From: Tumebacillus algifaecis
Lineage (GTDB): Bacteria > Bacillota > Bacilli > Tumebacillales > Tumebacillaceae
NCBI RefSeq assembly: GCF_002243515.1
Contig: NZ_CP022657.1
Span: 650,001-714,000 of the forward strand
Reading direction: 5' to 3'
DNA: 64,000 nt
Within the stretch, counting starts at the first letter, position 1. The number at the start of each line of letters is the position of its first letter. The notes under the pieces are model-generated. The model searched no databases and was not told the origin of the DNA. It saw nothing but the letters and a program-made list of their open reading frames with translations. Positions 25,554-33,851 of the stretch are shown piece by piece. The translations under genes were made by a program, and so were the position numbers.

Positions 25554-27199
25554 TGAAATCGACAATACGTCGGCGCATTAACTCACTCACAAACGGCTGG
25601 CTGATCGTCAGTCTGGTGGGGGCAACAGTTCTACTGTTGCCCGTTTTTGCGATTCTGTTCAGCGTTTTCTCGGCGCCGAGTGAAAATTGGCAGCATATTA
25701 AGGAGTATTTGCTGGCCGATACGATTGGGCAGACGCTGCTGCTCGTCACGCTCACCGGACTGTTTGCGACGCTGATCGGGGTCGGGCTCGCTTGGCTCGT
25801 CGCGGCGTATCAGTTTCCAGGCAAACGGTTCTTCCGCTGGGCGCTGGTGTTGCCGCTAGCAGTTCCGCCCTATATTGCCGCCTATACGTATAGCACGATG
25901 CTCAGTTATACGGGGATCGTGCAGACCACCTTGCGCAATCTGGGCGTGACCGTCACGCCGGGACTGATCGATCTGCTGTCGATGCGGGGCGCAGTCTTTA
26001 TTTTTACGATGTTCCTGTTTCCGTACGTCTATCTGATCACCCGATCGTTTTTGGAGCGGCAGAGCGGGTCCTATCTGGAGAATGCGCGCTTGCTTGGCAG
26101 AAAGCCTTTGGCAATCTTTTTCCGCGTGGTGTTACCGATTTCACGTCCGGCGATCATCGGGGGCGTCTCGCTTGTCGTGTTTGAAGTGATCAGCGATTAC
26201 GGTGTGACCAGCTACTTTGGGATCAATACTTTTTCAACGGCGATCTTTCAAACGTGGTTTGGGATGTACGATCTGAGCGCGGCTGTGCGCTTGGCCGCTT
26301 GGCTGATGGTGGGGCTGATCGGGTTCTTCTTGATCGAGCGTCTGCTGCGCCGCCAACAGCGGTACAGCACCTCGACAGGCAAACTCAATCCGCTCGTACC
26401 GAAGCGGTTGCGCGGATGGCGTTCGGTGTTGGCGGTGCTGTTTTGCTCGGGCGTGTTTTTGATCGCGTTCTTGATTCCGGTCGTGCAGTTGGTGCAGTGG
26501 GCGATGTGGAGTTTTCAGGATGTGTGGCACGCTGAGTTCTTGCAGTTGGCGACCAACACGGTGCTGGTGGCGCTGATGGCGACTGCCGTGATCATGGTGT
26601 TTGCGGTGATCGTCGCCAATGTGATCCGGATGCAACGCAACGGGTTTAGCTTTACGCTATCCAAGCTGGTGACGGCAGGCTACTCGATTCCGGGTGCGAT
26701 TTTGGCAATCGGGGTGCTGTCGCTGTTCATCTGGCTGGATCGGGTGCTGGCACCTGTGTATGCACAATTCGGCATGGTGGAGGCACCGCTGGTGCTCAGT
26801 TTGTCGCTGGTGATGCTGGTGTTCGCCTATGTCGTTCGCTTCATGGCGACAGGGTACAATGCGGTCGAGAGTGGATTTGAAAAGTCGGGGACGAAGTACA
26901 CCGAAGCGTCGCGGATGCTCGGGCATGGGTTGACCTCGACGTTTCTAAAGGTGGATTTGCCGCTGATCAAAGGGGCGGTGTTGAGCGGGGCGATCTTGAC
27001 GTTTGTCGAGATCATCAAGGAACTGCCTCTGGTTTTGCTGCTTCGTCCGTTTAATTTTGAGACGCTGGCGACCAAGACCTATCAGTATGCGAGTGATGAA
27101 CGTATCGTGGAAGCGGCAGTTCCGGCGCTTTGCATCATTTTGGCAAGCTCGCTCTCAGTCGCTGTTTTTCATCAAATTGGAAAGCGGGTGGAACGATGA
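25553..27199 (+). CDS. Fe(III) ABC transporter permease (fused two-half type)
   Basis: ATG 25553 overlaps the stop of the binding-protein gene by one base; 548 aa. About twelve membrane helices in two homologous halves, each with an EAA loop that docks the ATPase: ENARLLGRKPLAIFFRVVLP and EASRMLGHGLTSTFLKVDLP. This is the FbpB/ThiP type in which one chain makes the whole channel. The ATPase gene starts in an ATGA overlap. Confidence 0.92.
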   Translation: MKSTIRRRINSLTNGWLIVSLVGATVLLLPVFAILFSVFSAPSENWQHIKEYLLADTIGQTLLLVTLTGLFATLIGVGLAWLVAAYQFPGKRFFRWALVLPLAVPPYIAAYTYSTMLSYTGIVQTTLRNLGVTVTPGLIDLLSMRGAVFIFTMFLFPYVYLITRSFLERQSGSYLENARLLGRKPLAIFFRVVLPISRPAIIGGVSLVVFEVISDYGVTSYFGINTFSTAIFQTWFGMYDLSAAVRLAAWLMVGLIGFFLIERLLRRQQRYSTSTGKLNPLVPKRLRGWRSVLAVLFCSGVFLIAFLIPVVQLVQWAMWSFQDVWHAEFLQLATNTVLVALMATAVIMVFAVIVANVIRMQRNGFSFTLSKLVTAGYSIPGAILAIGVLSLFIWLDRVLAPVYAQFGMVEAPLVLSLSLVMLVFAYVVRFMATGYNAVESGFEKSGTKYTEASRMLGHGLTSTFLKVDLPLIKGAVLSGAILTFVEIIKELPLVLLLRPFNFETLATKTYQYASDERIVEAAVPALCIILASSLSVAVFHQIGKRVER

Positions 27200-27843
27200 G
27201 CATCGTTGAGATTCAACAGCTGACCTTCTCGTATGCGAAAGGTCAGTCGCCAATCCTCGATCAAGTATCGATTGCGATCGAAAAGGGAGAGATCGTCGGC
27301 ATCGCCGGTCCCAGCGGCAGTGGCAAGAGCACGTTGCTCCGCCTGATCGCCGGACTGGAGACGCCAAACGCCGGGTCGATCGCAGTATCGGACCGCATCG
27401 TGACGGACGCGCGCACGTACGTGCAGCCCGAAAGCCGCGGGGTCGGCATGGTCTTTCAAGACTATGCGCTGTTCCCTCATTTGACCGTAGCCAAAAATAT
27501 TGAATTCGGATTGCACCGCCTAGCCAGAGCGGAGCGTAAAAAGCGGATGCAAGAGATGTTGGAACTGGTCGGACTGACCGGATTCGAACAGCGTTATCCG
27601 CATGAACTGAGCGGCGGCCAGCAACAGCGAGTGGCCTTAGCGCGCGCCTTGGCCCCACAGCCGATCATCCTGCTGATGGACGAACCGTTCAGCAATTTGG
27701 ACGCCGATCTGAAAGCTTCGATCCGTCGCGACCTGCGGGACATTTTGAAAAAAGCGGAGATGACCTGCCTGTTCGTCACGCATGATCAGCAGGACGTTGA
27801 GGCGATCTGTGATCGGACGATCGAGTTGAACGGCGCTCGGTAG
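27196..27843 (+). CDS. Fe(III) ABC transporter ATPase (short, no C-terminal domain)
   Basis: ATGA overlap with the permease gene; 215 aa. Walker A GPSGSGKST, Q-loop VFQDYALFPHLTV, signature LSGGQQQR, Walker B ILLMDEPFSNLD and H-loop FVTHDQQD are all present. FbpC proteins are usually about 350 aa with a regulatory C-terminal domain; this one stops right after the nucleotide-binding domain, so it probably lacks iron- or ligand-sensing autoregulation. Drives iron uptake with the two preceding genes. Confidence 0.93.
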   Translation: MSIVEIQQLTFSYAKGQSPILDQVSIAIEKGEIVGIAGPSGSGKSTLLRLIAGLETPNAGSIAVSDRIVTDARTYVQPESRGVGMVFQDYALFPHLTVAKNIEFGLHRLARAERKKRMQEMLELVGLTGFEQRYPHELSGGQQQRVALARALAPQPIILLMDEPFSNLDADLKASIRRDLRDILKKAEMTCLFVTHDQQDVEAICDRTIELNGAR

Positions 27844-27999
27844 ACGGGGAGCAGTTGTTCGGCCCTGTTTTGCAACCGCTCGGCCACTGGATAGCTCGGT
27901 CGTTTGGTAGTTTGGCTGACAAAAGCGGCTGTGCATTCGGCAGCGCCTCGTTTTTGTATTATAATGAGGTCATGATCTTTAAAAAGGTTGTGAGACAAG

Positions 28000-28611
28000 T
28001 TGCTGGAAGATACCGGGGAACGCATCATACCGGAATTGATGAAACCGACCAACGGGATGCTGCTTGAGCATCTGGCTCGCTATTATTTTGCCGCACCTTA
28101 TGTCAATGGCACTGTGCTCGATTTTGCCACGGGCGCTGGGTATGGTGCACATATGATCGCCAAGCTGTGCAAAAGCAGGACGGAGGCGGTGCTCGGCGTT
28201 GACATCGACCCGGCGGTGGTTGAATATGCGCGGCAGACCTACTATCATCCGCTGGTCAGCTATGCGGTCCACGATGTGCTCGATCCCAAATTGAGTCAGC
28301 AGATCGGGCCGTTTGACACGATTTTGTCATTTGAGACGGTCGAACATATTGCGGACGATGAGCGTTTTATGCAAAATTGCTATGATCTGCTCAAACCAGG
28401 GGGCACGCTGGTCCTCTCTTCTCCGTTTGGTGCGGGTCGAGGCAAGCCGTGTCTGAGTCCGTGGCATGTCCACCAGTATACGGAAGATGAATTTCGCCAG
28501 TTGTTCCGGCAGTTTGACTCCGTCGAGTATTACTACCAACACGGTGTGCTGTTCGAACCGAAGCGGGAAGGCGTTCGCTATCCGTTTGGCATCGCAGTTT
28601 GTAAAAAATAA
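28000..28611 (+). CDS. Class I SAM-dependent methyltransferase
   Basis: Start TTG 28000 chosen because it preserves the family N-terminus TGERIIPE; ATG 28039 is the alternative. 203 aa. Motif I is VLDFATGAGYGAHMIA, the acidic motif II LGVDIDP, post-I TILSFETVEHI and a LLKPGGTLVLSSPF strand. A TATAAT lies at 27960. Substrate unknown; relatives include small-molecule and sugar methyltransferases. Stand-alone gene with its own terminator. Confidence 0.85.
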   Translation: MLEDTGERIIPELMKPTNGMLLEHLARYYFAAPYVNGTVLDFATGAGYGAHMIAKLCKSRTEAVLGVDIDPAVVEYARQTYYHPLVSYAVHDVLDPKLSQQIGPFDTILSFETVEHIADDERFMQNCYDLLKPGGTLVLSSPFGAGRGKPCLSPWHVHQYTEDEFRQLFRQFDSVEYYYQHGVLFEPKREGVRYPFGIAVCKK

Positions 28612-28651
28612 GGGCTGTTTGAAGCGACCTCCGCTTCGACAGCCCTTTTTT
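28610..28651 (+). terminator. Terminator of the methyltransferase gene
   Basis: AAGGGCTGT pairs with ACAGCCCTT around a second helix GAAGCG/CGCTTC, followed by TTTTTT; it overlaps the stop codon region. Confidence 0.88.
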
Positions 28652-28833
28652 GACGGCCAATCGCCTGTGTGACAAAGCGCTGTGACCGCTTTGGGTCATA
28701 AGCGCAGTGAGAACTTGCAGCATGCGTTGGGATGAATTTTGACGTCGTCTTGGTGGTCGTGCTGTGGAACATCGTGCGCACCGAGCGAAAAAACAAGCGT
28801 AAAAATGCATAACCATGTGAAACTACAGAACAA

Positions 28834-28873
28834 GAAGAGTGCAGGTCATCATCGACCCTGCGCTCTTTTTTTG
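28834..28873 (+). terminator. Hairpin with T-run in a gene-free stretch
   Basis: AGAGTGCAGG pairs with CCTGCGCTCT, then TTTTTTT. No convincing gene lies between this and the preceding terminator (28652-28833); a 26-codon frame at 28732 lacks a good ribosome site. Confidence 0.7.
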
Positions 28874-28880
28874 TGCAAAC

Positions 28881-28928
28881 GACGTGACAACTTGTCCAAA
28901 CAATGACGTTACAATTTGTCCAAACAAT
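28881..28928. repeat. Tandem 24-bp direct repeat, possible IS end remnant
   Basis: GACGTGACAACTTGTCCAAA and GACGTTACAATTTGTCCAAA, each followed by CAAT, stand directly head to tail with two differences over 24 bp. Repeats of the ACAACTTGTCC type occur near ends of some IS21-like elements, but no transposase is nearby. Confidence 0.7.
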
Positions 28929-29053
28929 GTGGGTCCCGAAATAAGTTAAGTGTAGAGTTGTTTGTTTATTAGTCGGATTAGTGAGATAATAATTTAATAA
29001 CTCATGGAACGCTTCAGATGTTTTTTCATCTGTAGCAAAGAGAGGAGAAGGAC

Positions 29054-29698
29054 ATGTCGCAAGAAAAGGGATTGTTGATCGCATTTGAAGGAGCAGGGAG
29101 AAGTGGGAAGAGCAGCTTAATTCGTCTGTTACGGGAAAAGCTTGAACAGTCAGGAAGGGATACGGCCTTTACCGAATGGAACTCCTACCCTGGGACGCAG
29201 GAGTTGATCGATGATAAAAAGTTGCATTTTACTTTCAATCCGCTGACCTACTCGGTGCTTCATCTTGCCGATTTTGCGCTCCGTCATGAGGAAATCGTGC
29301 GGCCGGCACTTGAGCAGGGTCAGGTGGTGCTCGCAGACCGTTGGATCTATACACCGTTGACTCGGGACGTCGCTCGCGGTATCTCCAGTGAGTATATCAG
29401 GCAGTGCTATTCCTTTGCCAGCTCAGCCGATCTGGTGTTTTATGTGGAGGTGCCCGTCGAGGTGGCATTGGAACGACATCGGACCACCAAAGGATATTAC
29501 AATCACAATGCAGGCACAGACATTTGGCCGGATGTGTCGCACGAAGACGCATTTCGCCTGTATCATCGTCGCTTGACCGATTTGTACGGTGAACTGCTAG
29601 TGACGGAAGGATTTGTGAAGTTGGACGGGTTGAAAACGCCGGAGGAACTGCTCGTCGACATGTGGACGCATGTTGAGCGCCTGCTCGGTGAGCGATGA
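29054..29698 (+). CDS. Thymidylate-kinase-like P-loop kinase
   Basis: 214 aa with AGAGGAG ribosome site. The P-loop is FEGAGRSGKSSLIRLL and a LADRWIYTPLTRDVARG stretch matches the DR(Y/W) motif of dTMP kinases; VFYVEVPVEVALER fits the lid-preceding strand. The rest is divergent from housekeeping Tmk (for example the insert TEWNSYPGTQELIDDKKLHF), and the gene lies alone rather than in the usual holB operon. Could act on thymidylate or a related nucleotide. Confidence 0.75.
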   Translation: MSQEKGLLIAFEGAGRSGKSSLIRLLREKLEQSGRDTAFTEWNSYPGTQELIDDKKLHFTFNPLTYSVLHLADFALRHEEIVRPALEQGQVVLADRWIYTPLTRDVARGISSEYIRQCYSFASSADLVFYVEVPVEVALERHRTTKGYYNHNAGTDIWPDVSHEDAFRLYHRRLTDLYGELLVTEGFVKLDGLKTPEELLVDMWTHVERLLGER

Positions 29699-29723
29699 GC
29701 GGTGAGCAACCACGCGCTGCCGG

Positions 29724-29754
29724 AAAATGCACGATGGGTAGGTGCGCATTTTTG
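29724..29754 (+). terminator. Terminator of the kinase gene
   Basis: AAAATGC pairs with GCATTTT with a T-run in the 3' arm, 26 bp after the stop. Confidence 0.75.
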
Positions 29755-29784
29755 TTGCCAAACTGCCAGTCATGGGAGTATGAT
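29755..29784 (+). promoter_or_regulatory. Promoter of the c-di-AMP riboswitch transcript
   Basis: TTGCCA, 18 bp, TATGAT, placed about 20 bp before the first riboswitch helix. Confidence 0.6.
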
Positions 29785-29802
29785 GATGTCAACAACTTAC
29801 AC

Positions 29803-29940
29803 ACGGCCTAATCTCGGTCCCTGCGCGGGACCGAGAACGGAGGAACCAATCAATTGGGGTTAATCTTGCGCTTTGGCGCGAGAGGGATGAGGAACTGACT
29901 TCTCTGCCATCCTACCCGTCAGCTAACTTCGTCGGCTTAT
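29803..29940 (+). promoter_or_regulatory. c-di-AMP riboswitch (ydaO-yuaA leader)
   Basis: The conserved blocks of the class are present in order: CCTAATCTC, a GGTCCC/GGGACC hairpin, ACGGAGGAACCAAT, TTGGGGTTAATC, a GCGC hairpin, AGAGGGATGAGG and finally CCCGTCAGCTAACTTCGTCGG. Such elements switch off K+ uptake and cell-wall genes when c-di-AMP is high. It precedes an MpsC-like gene and kimA, matching the original ydaO context. Confidence 0.93.
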
Positions 29941-29949
29941 GCAGGGAAG

Positions 29950-29983
29950 GTCAGAAGACCTTCGATGATTGATGGTCTTTTTG
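29950..29983 (+). terminator. Riboswitch expression platform terminator
   Basis: AGACC (29956) can pair with GGTCT (29974) ahead of TTTTT, while GAAGGTC can instead pair with GACCTTC in a small hairpin that uses the same bases. The two folds exclude each other, as expected of a transcriptional switch. Confidence 0.6.
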
Positions 29984-29990
29984 TGTTGCC

Positions 29991-30149
29991 AACACACGGA
30001 AGACCGTTCTTCGCGAGTCTTCAACCTCTGACTAGGATGATAGTCGGCAGGGCGGTGCCATCATGGCCGCCGGGCAGACCGTGACCGATGCAGATCTGAC
30101 CTCCAATCATGCACCGCGTGCATAGTGTGGTTCGAGTTGCATCTTTTTT
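29991..30149 (+). other. Second structured leader region before the MpsC-like gene
   Basis: About 160 non-coding bases downstream of the riboswitch hold further self-complementary blocks: GAAGAC/GTCTTC, ATGAT/ATCAT around GGCGG/CCGCC, and a final ATGCA/TGCAT pair at 30109 and 30138 followed by TTTTTTT. I recognise no named RNA class. It may be a second regulatory element or an extended attenuator. Confidence 0.4.
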
Positions 30150-30164
30150 ATTGGGGGAATGAAG

Positions 30165-30548
30165 ATGAGCCAACCGATCAAAACCAAGATGGAAGCTGAC
30201 ATCTCAGACGCGTACATCAAATTTCAGCGCGAAGTGTTAGGCCGAGGCCCGCAAGAGACGAAGACCTACATCATGAAAGACATGGTGATCGTCCGGCTGA
30301 AAGGCGTGCTCACACATGAAGAAAAGACGCTGGTCAAAAGCGAAAAAGGCAAGCGGCTGGTCAAAGAGATGCGGCTGACGATTCGGGAATCGCACAGCGC
30401 GGAAACGGAAGCGCTGATCTCGCAGATCACAGGATGCAAAGTGATCGCCAGCCATTGTGATATTTCGACCAACATCGGCGAGTCTGTGGAAATGTTTATC
30501 TTGGATGGCGATCTGGAAAAGAAGATTCGGGAAAAAGAAACGCTTTAG
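30165..30548 (+). CDS. DUF2294/MpsC-like protein
   Basis: ATG 30165 chosen because GGGGG at 30153 is 7 bp away; ATG 30159 would be too close. 127 aa. The sequence YIKFQREVLGRGPQETKTYI and MVIVRLKGVLTHEEK is typical of DUF2294, a family now named after MpsC of the staphylococcal sodium-translocating system. No signal peptide or membrane helix. Position between a c-di-AMP riboswitch and kimA suggests a link to ion homeostasis; its biochemistry is unknown. Confidence 0.85.
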   Translation: MSQPIKTKMEADISDAYIKFQREVLGRGPQETKTYIMKDMVIVRLKGVLTHEEKTLVKSEKGKRLVKEMRLTIRESHSAETEALISQITGCKVIASHCDISTNIGESVEMFILDGDLEKKIREKETL

Positions 30549-30598
30549 CGGAGGATCAATCACAGGGCAGCCCTGAAAAGGGCGGTCGGGTGTTCGGT

Positions 30599-30648
30599 AG
30601 GCCGGGAACGACTTCAACAAACAGTTGAAGTGCGTCCCGGCCTTTTCT
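30599..30648 (+). terminator. Strong hairpin between the MpsC-like gene and kimA
   Basis: AGGCCGGGAACGACTTCAAC pairs, with one mismatch, with GTTGAAGTGCGTCCCGGCCT across 5 nt, then TTTCTT. It would reduce read-through into kimA. Confidence 0.85.
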
Positions 30649-30671
30649 TATGAAAAAGGGAGGGTTCTCAC

Positions 30672-32489
30672 ATGCTTGTCAAATTCAAACGATTCCTGAT
30701 TGGCCGTCCGATGAAATCAACAGAACTGGCCGCCGAAAAATTGACGAAACGAAAAGCGCTGGCCGTGCTTTCCTCCGATGCGCTGTCCTCGGTGGCGTAT
30801 GGCACCGAGCAGATTTTGATGGTGCTGATGGCGGTGGGGGTGGCTGCGCTGTGGTATTCGATTCCAATCTCGTTTGCCGTCTTGCTGTTGCTCGCCATCC
30901 TGATTTTGTCCTACCGCCAGATCATCTATCGCTACCCGTCGGGTGGAGGGGCGTATCTGGTGTCCAAAGAGAATCTGGGCGTGCCGTTTGGCTTGTTGGC
31001 TGGCGGGTCGCTCTTGGTCGATTACATCCTGACGGTGGCGGTCAGCGCCTCGGCCGGAACGGATGCGATCACGTCCGCCTTTCCCGCTTTGCACGATGAT
31101 CGGGTGCTGATCGCAGTCGTGATGATCGGGGCCCTGACCTTGTTAAACTTGCGCGGGGTCACCGAGTCGGCCTCGATCCTCGCCTATCCGGTCTACCTGT
31201 TTGTCGGGGCGATTGGGCTTTTGATCGTCTGCGGTCTCTTTCAGATCGTGACCGGGCAGGCGCAGGCGACAACGCCCGAGTATGGGACGTCCGTTCCAGG
31301 GTTGACCTTATTTTTGCTCTTAAAAGCGTTCAGTTCCGGCTGTTCGGCGCTGACCGGAGTGGAGGCCGTATCGAACGCGATCCCGAGCTTCAAACGTCCG
31401 GCAGAAAAAAACGCCGCCACGACGCTTTTGATGATGGGGCTGATCCTCGGTAGCATGTTTCTCGGTATCAGTGTGCTCGCCTATTGTTTTGGCATCGTGC
31501 CAAATGGCCGAGAGACGGTCGTCTCACAGCTCGCGTCGAGCGTCTTTGGGCGCGGAACTGTCTACTACGCGGTGCAGTCGGTGACGGCGCTGATTCTGTT
31601 TTTGGCGGCGAATACTGCGTTTGCCGCGTTTCCGGTGTTGGCCTTTATGCTTGCCAAAGATCGCTACCTGCCCAATATGTTTACGGTCCGAGGCGATCGG
31701 CTCGGATTTTCGAACGGGATCATCATGTTGGGTTGCCTGTCCGCCTTGTTGATCGTGCTGTTCCACGGCCATACCGAAAATTTGATTCCGCTCTATGCGA
31801 TCGGCGTGTTCATTCCGTTCACCCTGTCGCAAACGGGGATGATGCGGATGTGGCTGCGTTCCAAACCGTCCGGCTGGTTGCTACCGTTTCTGATCAACAC
31901 GATCGGGATGCTCACAACGCTCACGATCACGCTGATCTTTATCTGCACCAAATTTTCGCAAGTCTGGTTGGTGTTTCTGTTCCTGCCGCTCGCTATCTGG
32001 GTCTTTTTGCAAATCCAACGCCACTATCAAAGCATGGCGGGTGAATTGCAAATCGATCTCGCGCACGACAAGCCCTACCAAAAAGGCACCGTCATCGTCA
32101 TCCCGGTGGCAGGTATCACCCGCGTGGTCCGCAATTCGATCTCGTATGCCACTTCGCTGACCGATCAGGTGGTCGCCGTGTATGTCGGATTCGATGAGGA
32201 GGAGATCGCGACGATGGAGCGCAGGTGGGCCGAGTGGAATCCCGGTGTGCGGCTGATCATCCTGCGCTCGCACTACCGCAGCATCGTCAGACCTTTAATC
32301 AAATTTATCGACACGGTCGGCTGGAAAGCGGCGGAGACCGATCATGTGACGGTGCTGATCCCGCAGTTTATCACCAAACGTTGGTGGCACAACATCTTGC
32401 ACAATCAAACCAGCTTTTTGATCCGTACCTATCTGTTCGCGCGCCGAGATGTGACAGTGACAACAGTTCCGTATCATTTACATCAGTAG
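30672..32489 (+). CDS. kimA: KimA/YdaO-type potassium importer
   Basis: 605 aa, close to the 607 aa of B. subtilis KimA. It has about twelve membrane helices of the APC fold (LSSDALSSVAYGTEQILMVL, YPSGGGAYLVSKENLGVPFG, ALTGVEAVSNAIPSFKRP) and a C-terminal cytoplasmic domain of about 150 residues. GGGAGG precedes the ATG. KimA is a high-affinity K+/H+ symporter inhibited by c-di-AMP; the upstream c-di-AMP riboswitch would add transcriptional control. The hairpin at 30599 may permit a lower, separate level of expression. Confidence 0.9.
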   Translation: MLVKFKRFLIGRPMKSTELAAEKLTKRKALAVLSSDALSSVAYGTEQILMVLMAVGVAALWYSIPISFAVLLLLAILILSYRQIIYRYPSGGGAYLVSKENLGVPFGLLAGGSLLVDYILTVAVSASAGTDAITSAFPALHDDRVLIAVVMIGALTLLNLRGVTESASILAYPVYLFVGAIGLLIVCGLFQIVTGQAQATTPEYGTSVPGLTLFLLLKAFSSGCSALTGVEAVSNAIPSFKRPAEKNAATTLLMMGLILGSMFLGISVLAYCFGIVPNGRETVVSQLASSVFGRGTVYYAVQSVTALILFLAANTAFAAFPVLAFMLAKDRYLPNMFTVRGDRLGFSNGIIMLGCLSALLIVLFHGHTENLIPLYAIGVFIPFTLSQTGMMRMWLRSKPSGWLLPFLINTIGMLTTLTITLIFICTKFSQVWLVFLFLPLAIWVFLQIQRHYQSMAGELQIDLAHDKPYQKGTVIVIPVAGITRVVRNSISYATSLTDQVVAVYVGFDEEEIATMERRWAEWNPGVRLIILRSHYRSIVRPLIKFIDTVGWKAAETDHVTVLIPQFITKRWWHNILHNQTSFLIRTYLFARRDVTVTTVPYHLHQ

Positions 32490-32498
32490 TAGAGCCGA

Positions 32499-32548
32499 AG
32501 AAAAAAACACCACTGGAGCGAAAAATGGGCTCCTCGTGGTGTTTTTCT
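32499..32548 (+). terminator. Terminator of kimA
   Basis: AAAAACACCAC pairs with GTGGTGTTTTT and an inner GGAGC/GCTCC helix. Confidence 0.88.
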
Positions 32549-32586
32549 ACCAAGCGGAAAACGTTGGCCCGCGCACGGAGCGCGAA

Positions 32587-32620
32587 AAAAGGAGCCGCAG
32601 ACTGGCTGCGCGCTCCTTTT
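32587..32620 (-). terminator. Terminator of the MFS transporter (minus strand)
   Basis: AAAAGGAGC-GCGCAG and CTGCGGCTCCTTTTTT pair with T-run in minus orientation directly after the stop codon. Confidence 0.85.
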
Positions 32621-32621
32621 C

Positions 32622-33749
32622 TCATTTGGCTCGATAGGTGATGGCATACAGAAAGCCGATCAAGGACAGCCCGGCCATGACCAGATACAGTGCAGGGCCG
32701 CCCAGCCAGCCGAAGATCCAGCCGCCCAGCCATGAGCCGATCATGCCGGAGACGCCGAAGAAAAGGATGGCCAACAGCGTGGTGCCTGTGGCTTGCCATT
32801 CTGGCGGGACGGTGCGGTTGAGGTATTGCAGGGAGGCGGTGTAGAAGATGACAAAGGTCACGCCTTGCGTGAGTTGGAGCATAATGATCGCATAGGGCGT
32901 CGGAAAGAGCGAGCAGAGCAGGAAGCGCAACGTATAGAAGAGCGCCGCACCTGCGATCCACATCCGTTCACTGCCTTTGGCGAGCAGGCGAGCGCTCAAG
33001 GCGAAAAAGGTGATTTCGCTGATCGCCGCCACAAACCACGCCAGACCGATCAGCCCGGTCGAAGCGCCGAGGCTGTGCAGATAGACGCCGAGGAAACTGT
33101 CGTTCATGCGGTGCGGCAAGGCGGTGATCATCATGAGTACGAAAAAGAGCACCGTCTCTCGATTGCGCAAAAAGCGGAGCAGATCTTGAAGCGCGAACGA
33201 CTTGGATTGCGCCGTCACGTCGGGCAGGCGAAGCGCGATCAACAGCGCGGCCAGCCCAAAGCCCAAAAACAGCCAAGCAAAACTGGTAATGCCCAAATAG
33301 GTCGAAACCGCGCCTGCGATCAGCGAGGTCGTTGCATAGCCGATCGCGCCGAACATGCGGACCGAGCCGAATGACACGCCCATCTGTTCGGAGAGGCGGT
33401 AGTTCATGCTCTCGGTCAGCGGGTCGGAGGGCAGGAAAAAGAAATAGAGCAAGGCGACCAACAGCAACAAAACGATACCGTTGCTCACAGAAAAGGTGAT
33501 CGTGCCGATCAGCACGGAAATGGCGAGGGTGAGCAGCAGCATTTTTTTGACGGTGCGGTATTTGTCACTCATAAAACCCCAGAAGGGCTGTGAGACGATG
33601 CCGATCATCGACCCGATCCCGATGATGGCCCCGATCTTGGCCGCCGAAACACCGCGAGCGGACAGGTAGACGGGCAGGAACGAGATGAACAGCGAGAGCA
33701 AAGAGAAATAAGCGTAGTTATAAGTCTTTAAAGCGCGCAATGAAAGCAT
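32622..33749 (-). CDS. MFS transporter (PPP/LacY-like group)
   Basis: ATG 33749 with AAAGGAG upstream gives 375 aa beginning MLSLRALKTYNYAYFSLLSL. Twelve membrane helices with the MFS loop motif GFMSDKYRTVKK. It resembles the MFS_1-like group that includes 3-phenylpropionate and nucleoside carriers. Single gene, convergent with kimA and divergent from the thioesterase gene. Substrate unknown. Confidence 0.85.
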   Translation of the reverse strand: MLSLRALKTYNYAYFSLLSLFISFLPVYLSARGVSAAKIGAIIGIGSMIGIVSQPFWGFMSDKYRTVKKMLLLTLAISVLIGTITFSVSNGIVLLLLVALLYFFFLPSDPLTESMNYRLSEQMGVSFGSVRMFGAIGYATTSLIAGAVSTYLGITSFAWLFLGFGLAALLIALRLPDVTAQSKSFALQDLLRFLRNRETVLFFVLMMITALPHRMNDSFLGVYLHSLGASTGLIGLAWFVAAISEITFFALSARLLAKGSERMWIAGAALFYTLRFLLCSLFPTPYAIIMLQLTQGVTFVIFYTASLQYLNRTVPPEWQATGTTLLAILFFGVSGMIGSWLGGWIFGWLGGPALYLVMAGLSLIGFLYAITYRAK

Positions 33750-33851
33750 GTGAGAAAGACGCTCCTTTGAAAGGGGACTAAAATTTATTGTAACATAAGG
33801 GTATGATAGAGAGGGAATCACGACCGATCATCACCAAAGGGGGAACCGCTT

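Noticed and set aside
28732-28812. 26-codon frame MNFDVVLVVVLWNIV... in the gap after the methyltransferase
   Set aside because: Hydrophobic peptide with no clear ribosome site; not enough to call a gene.
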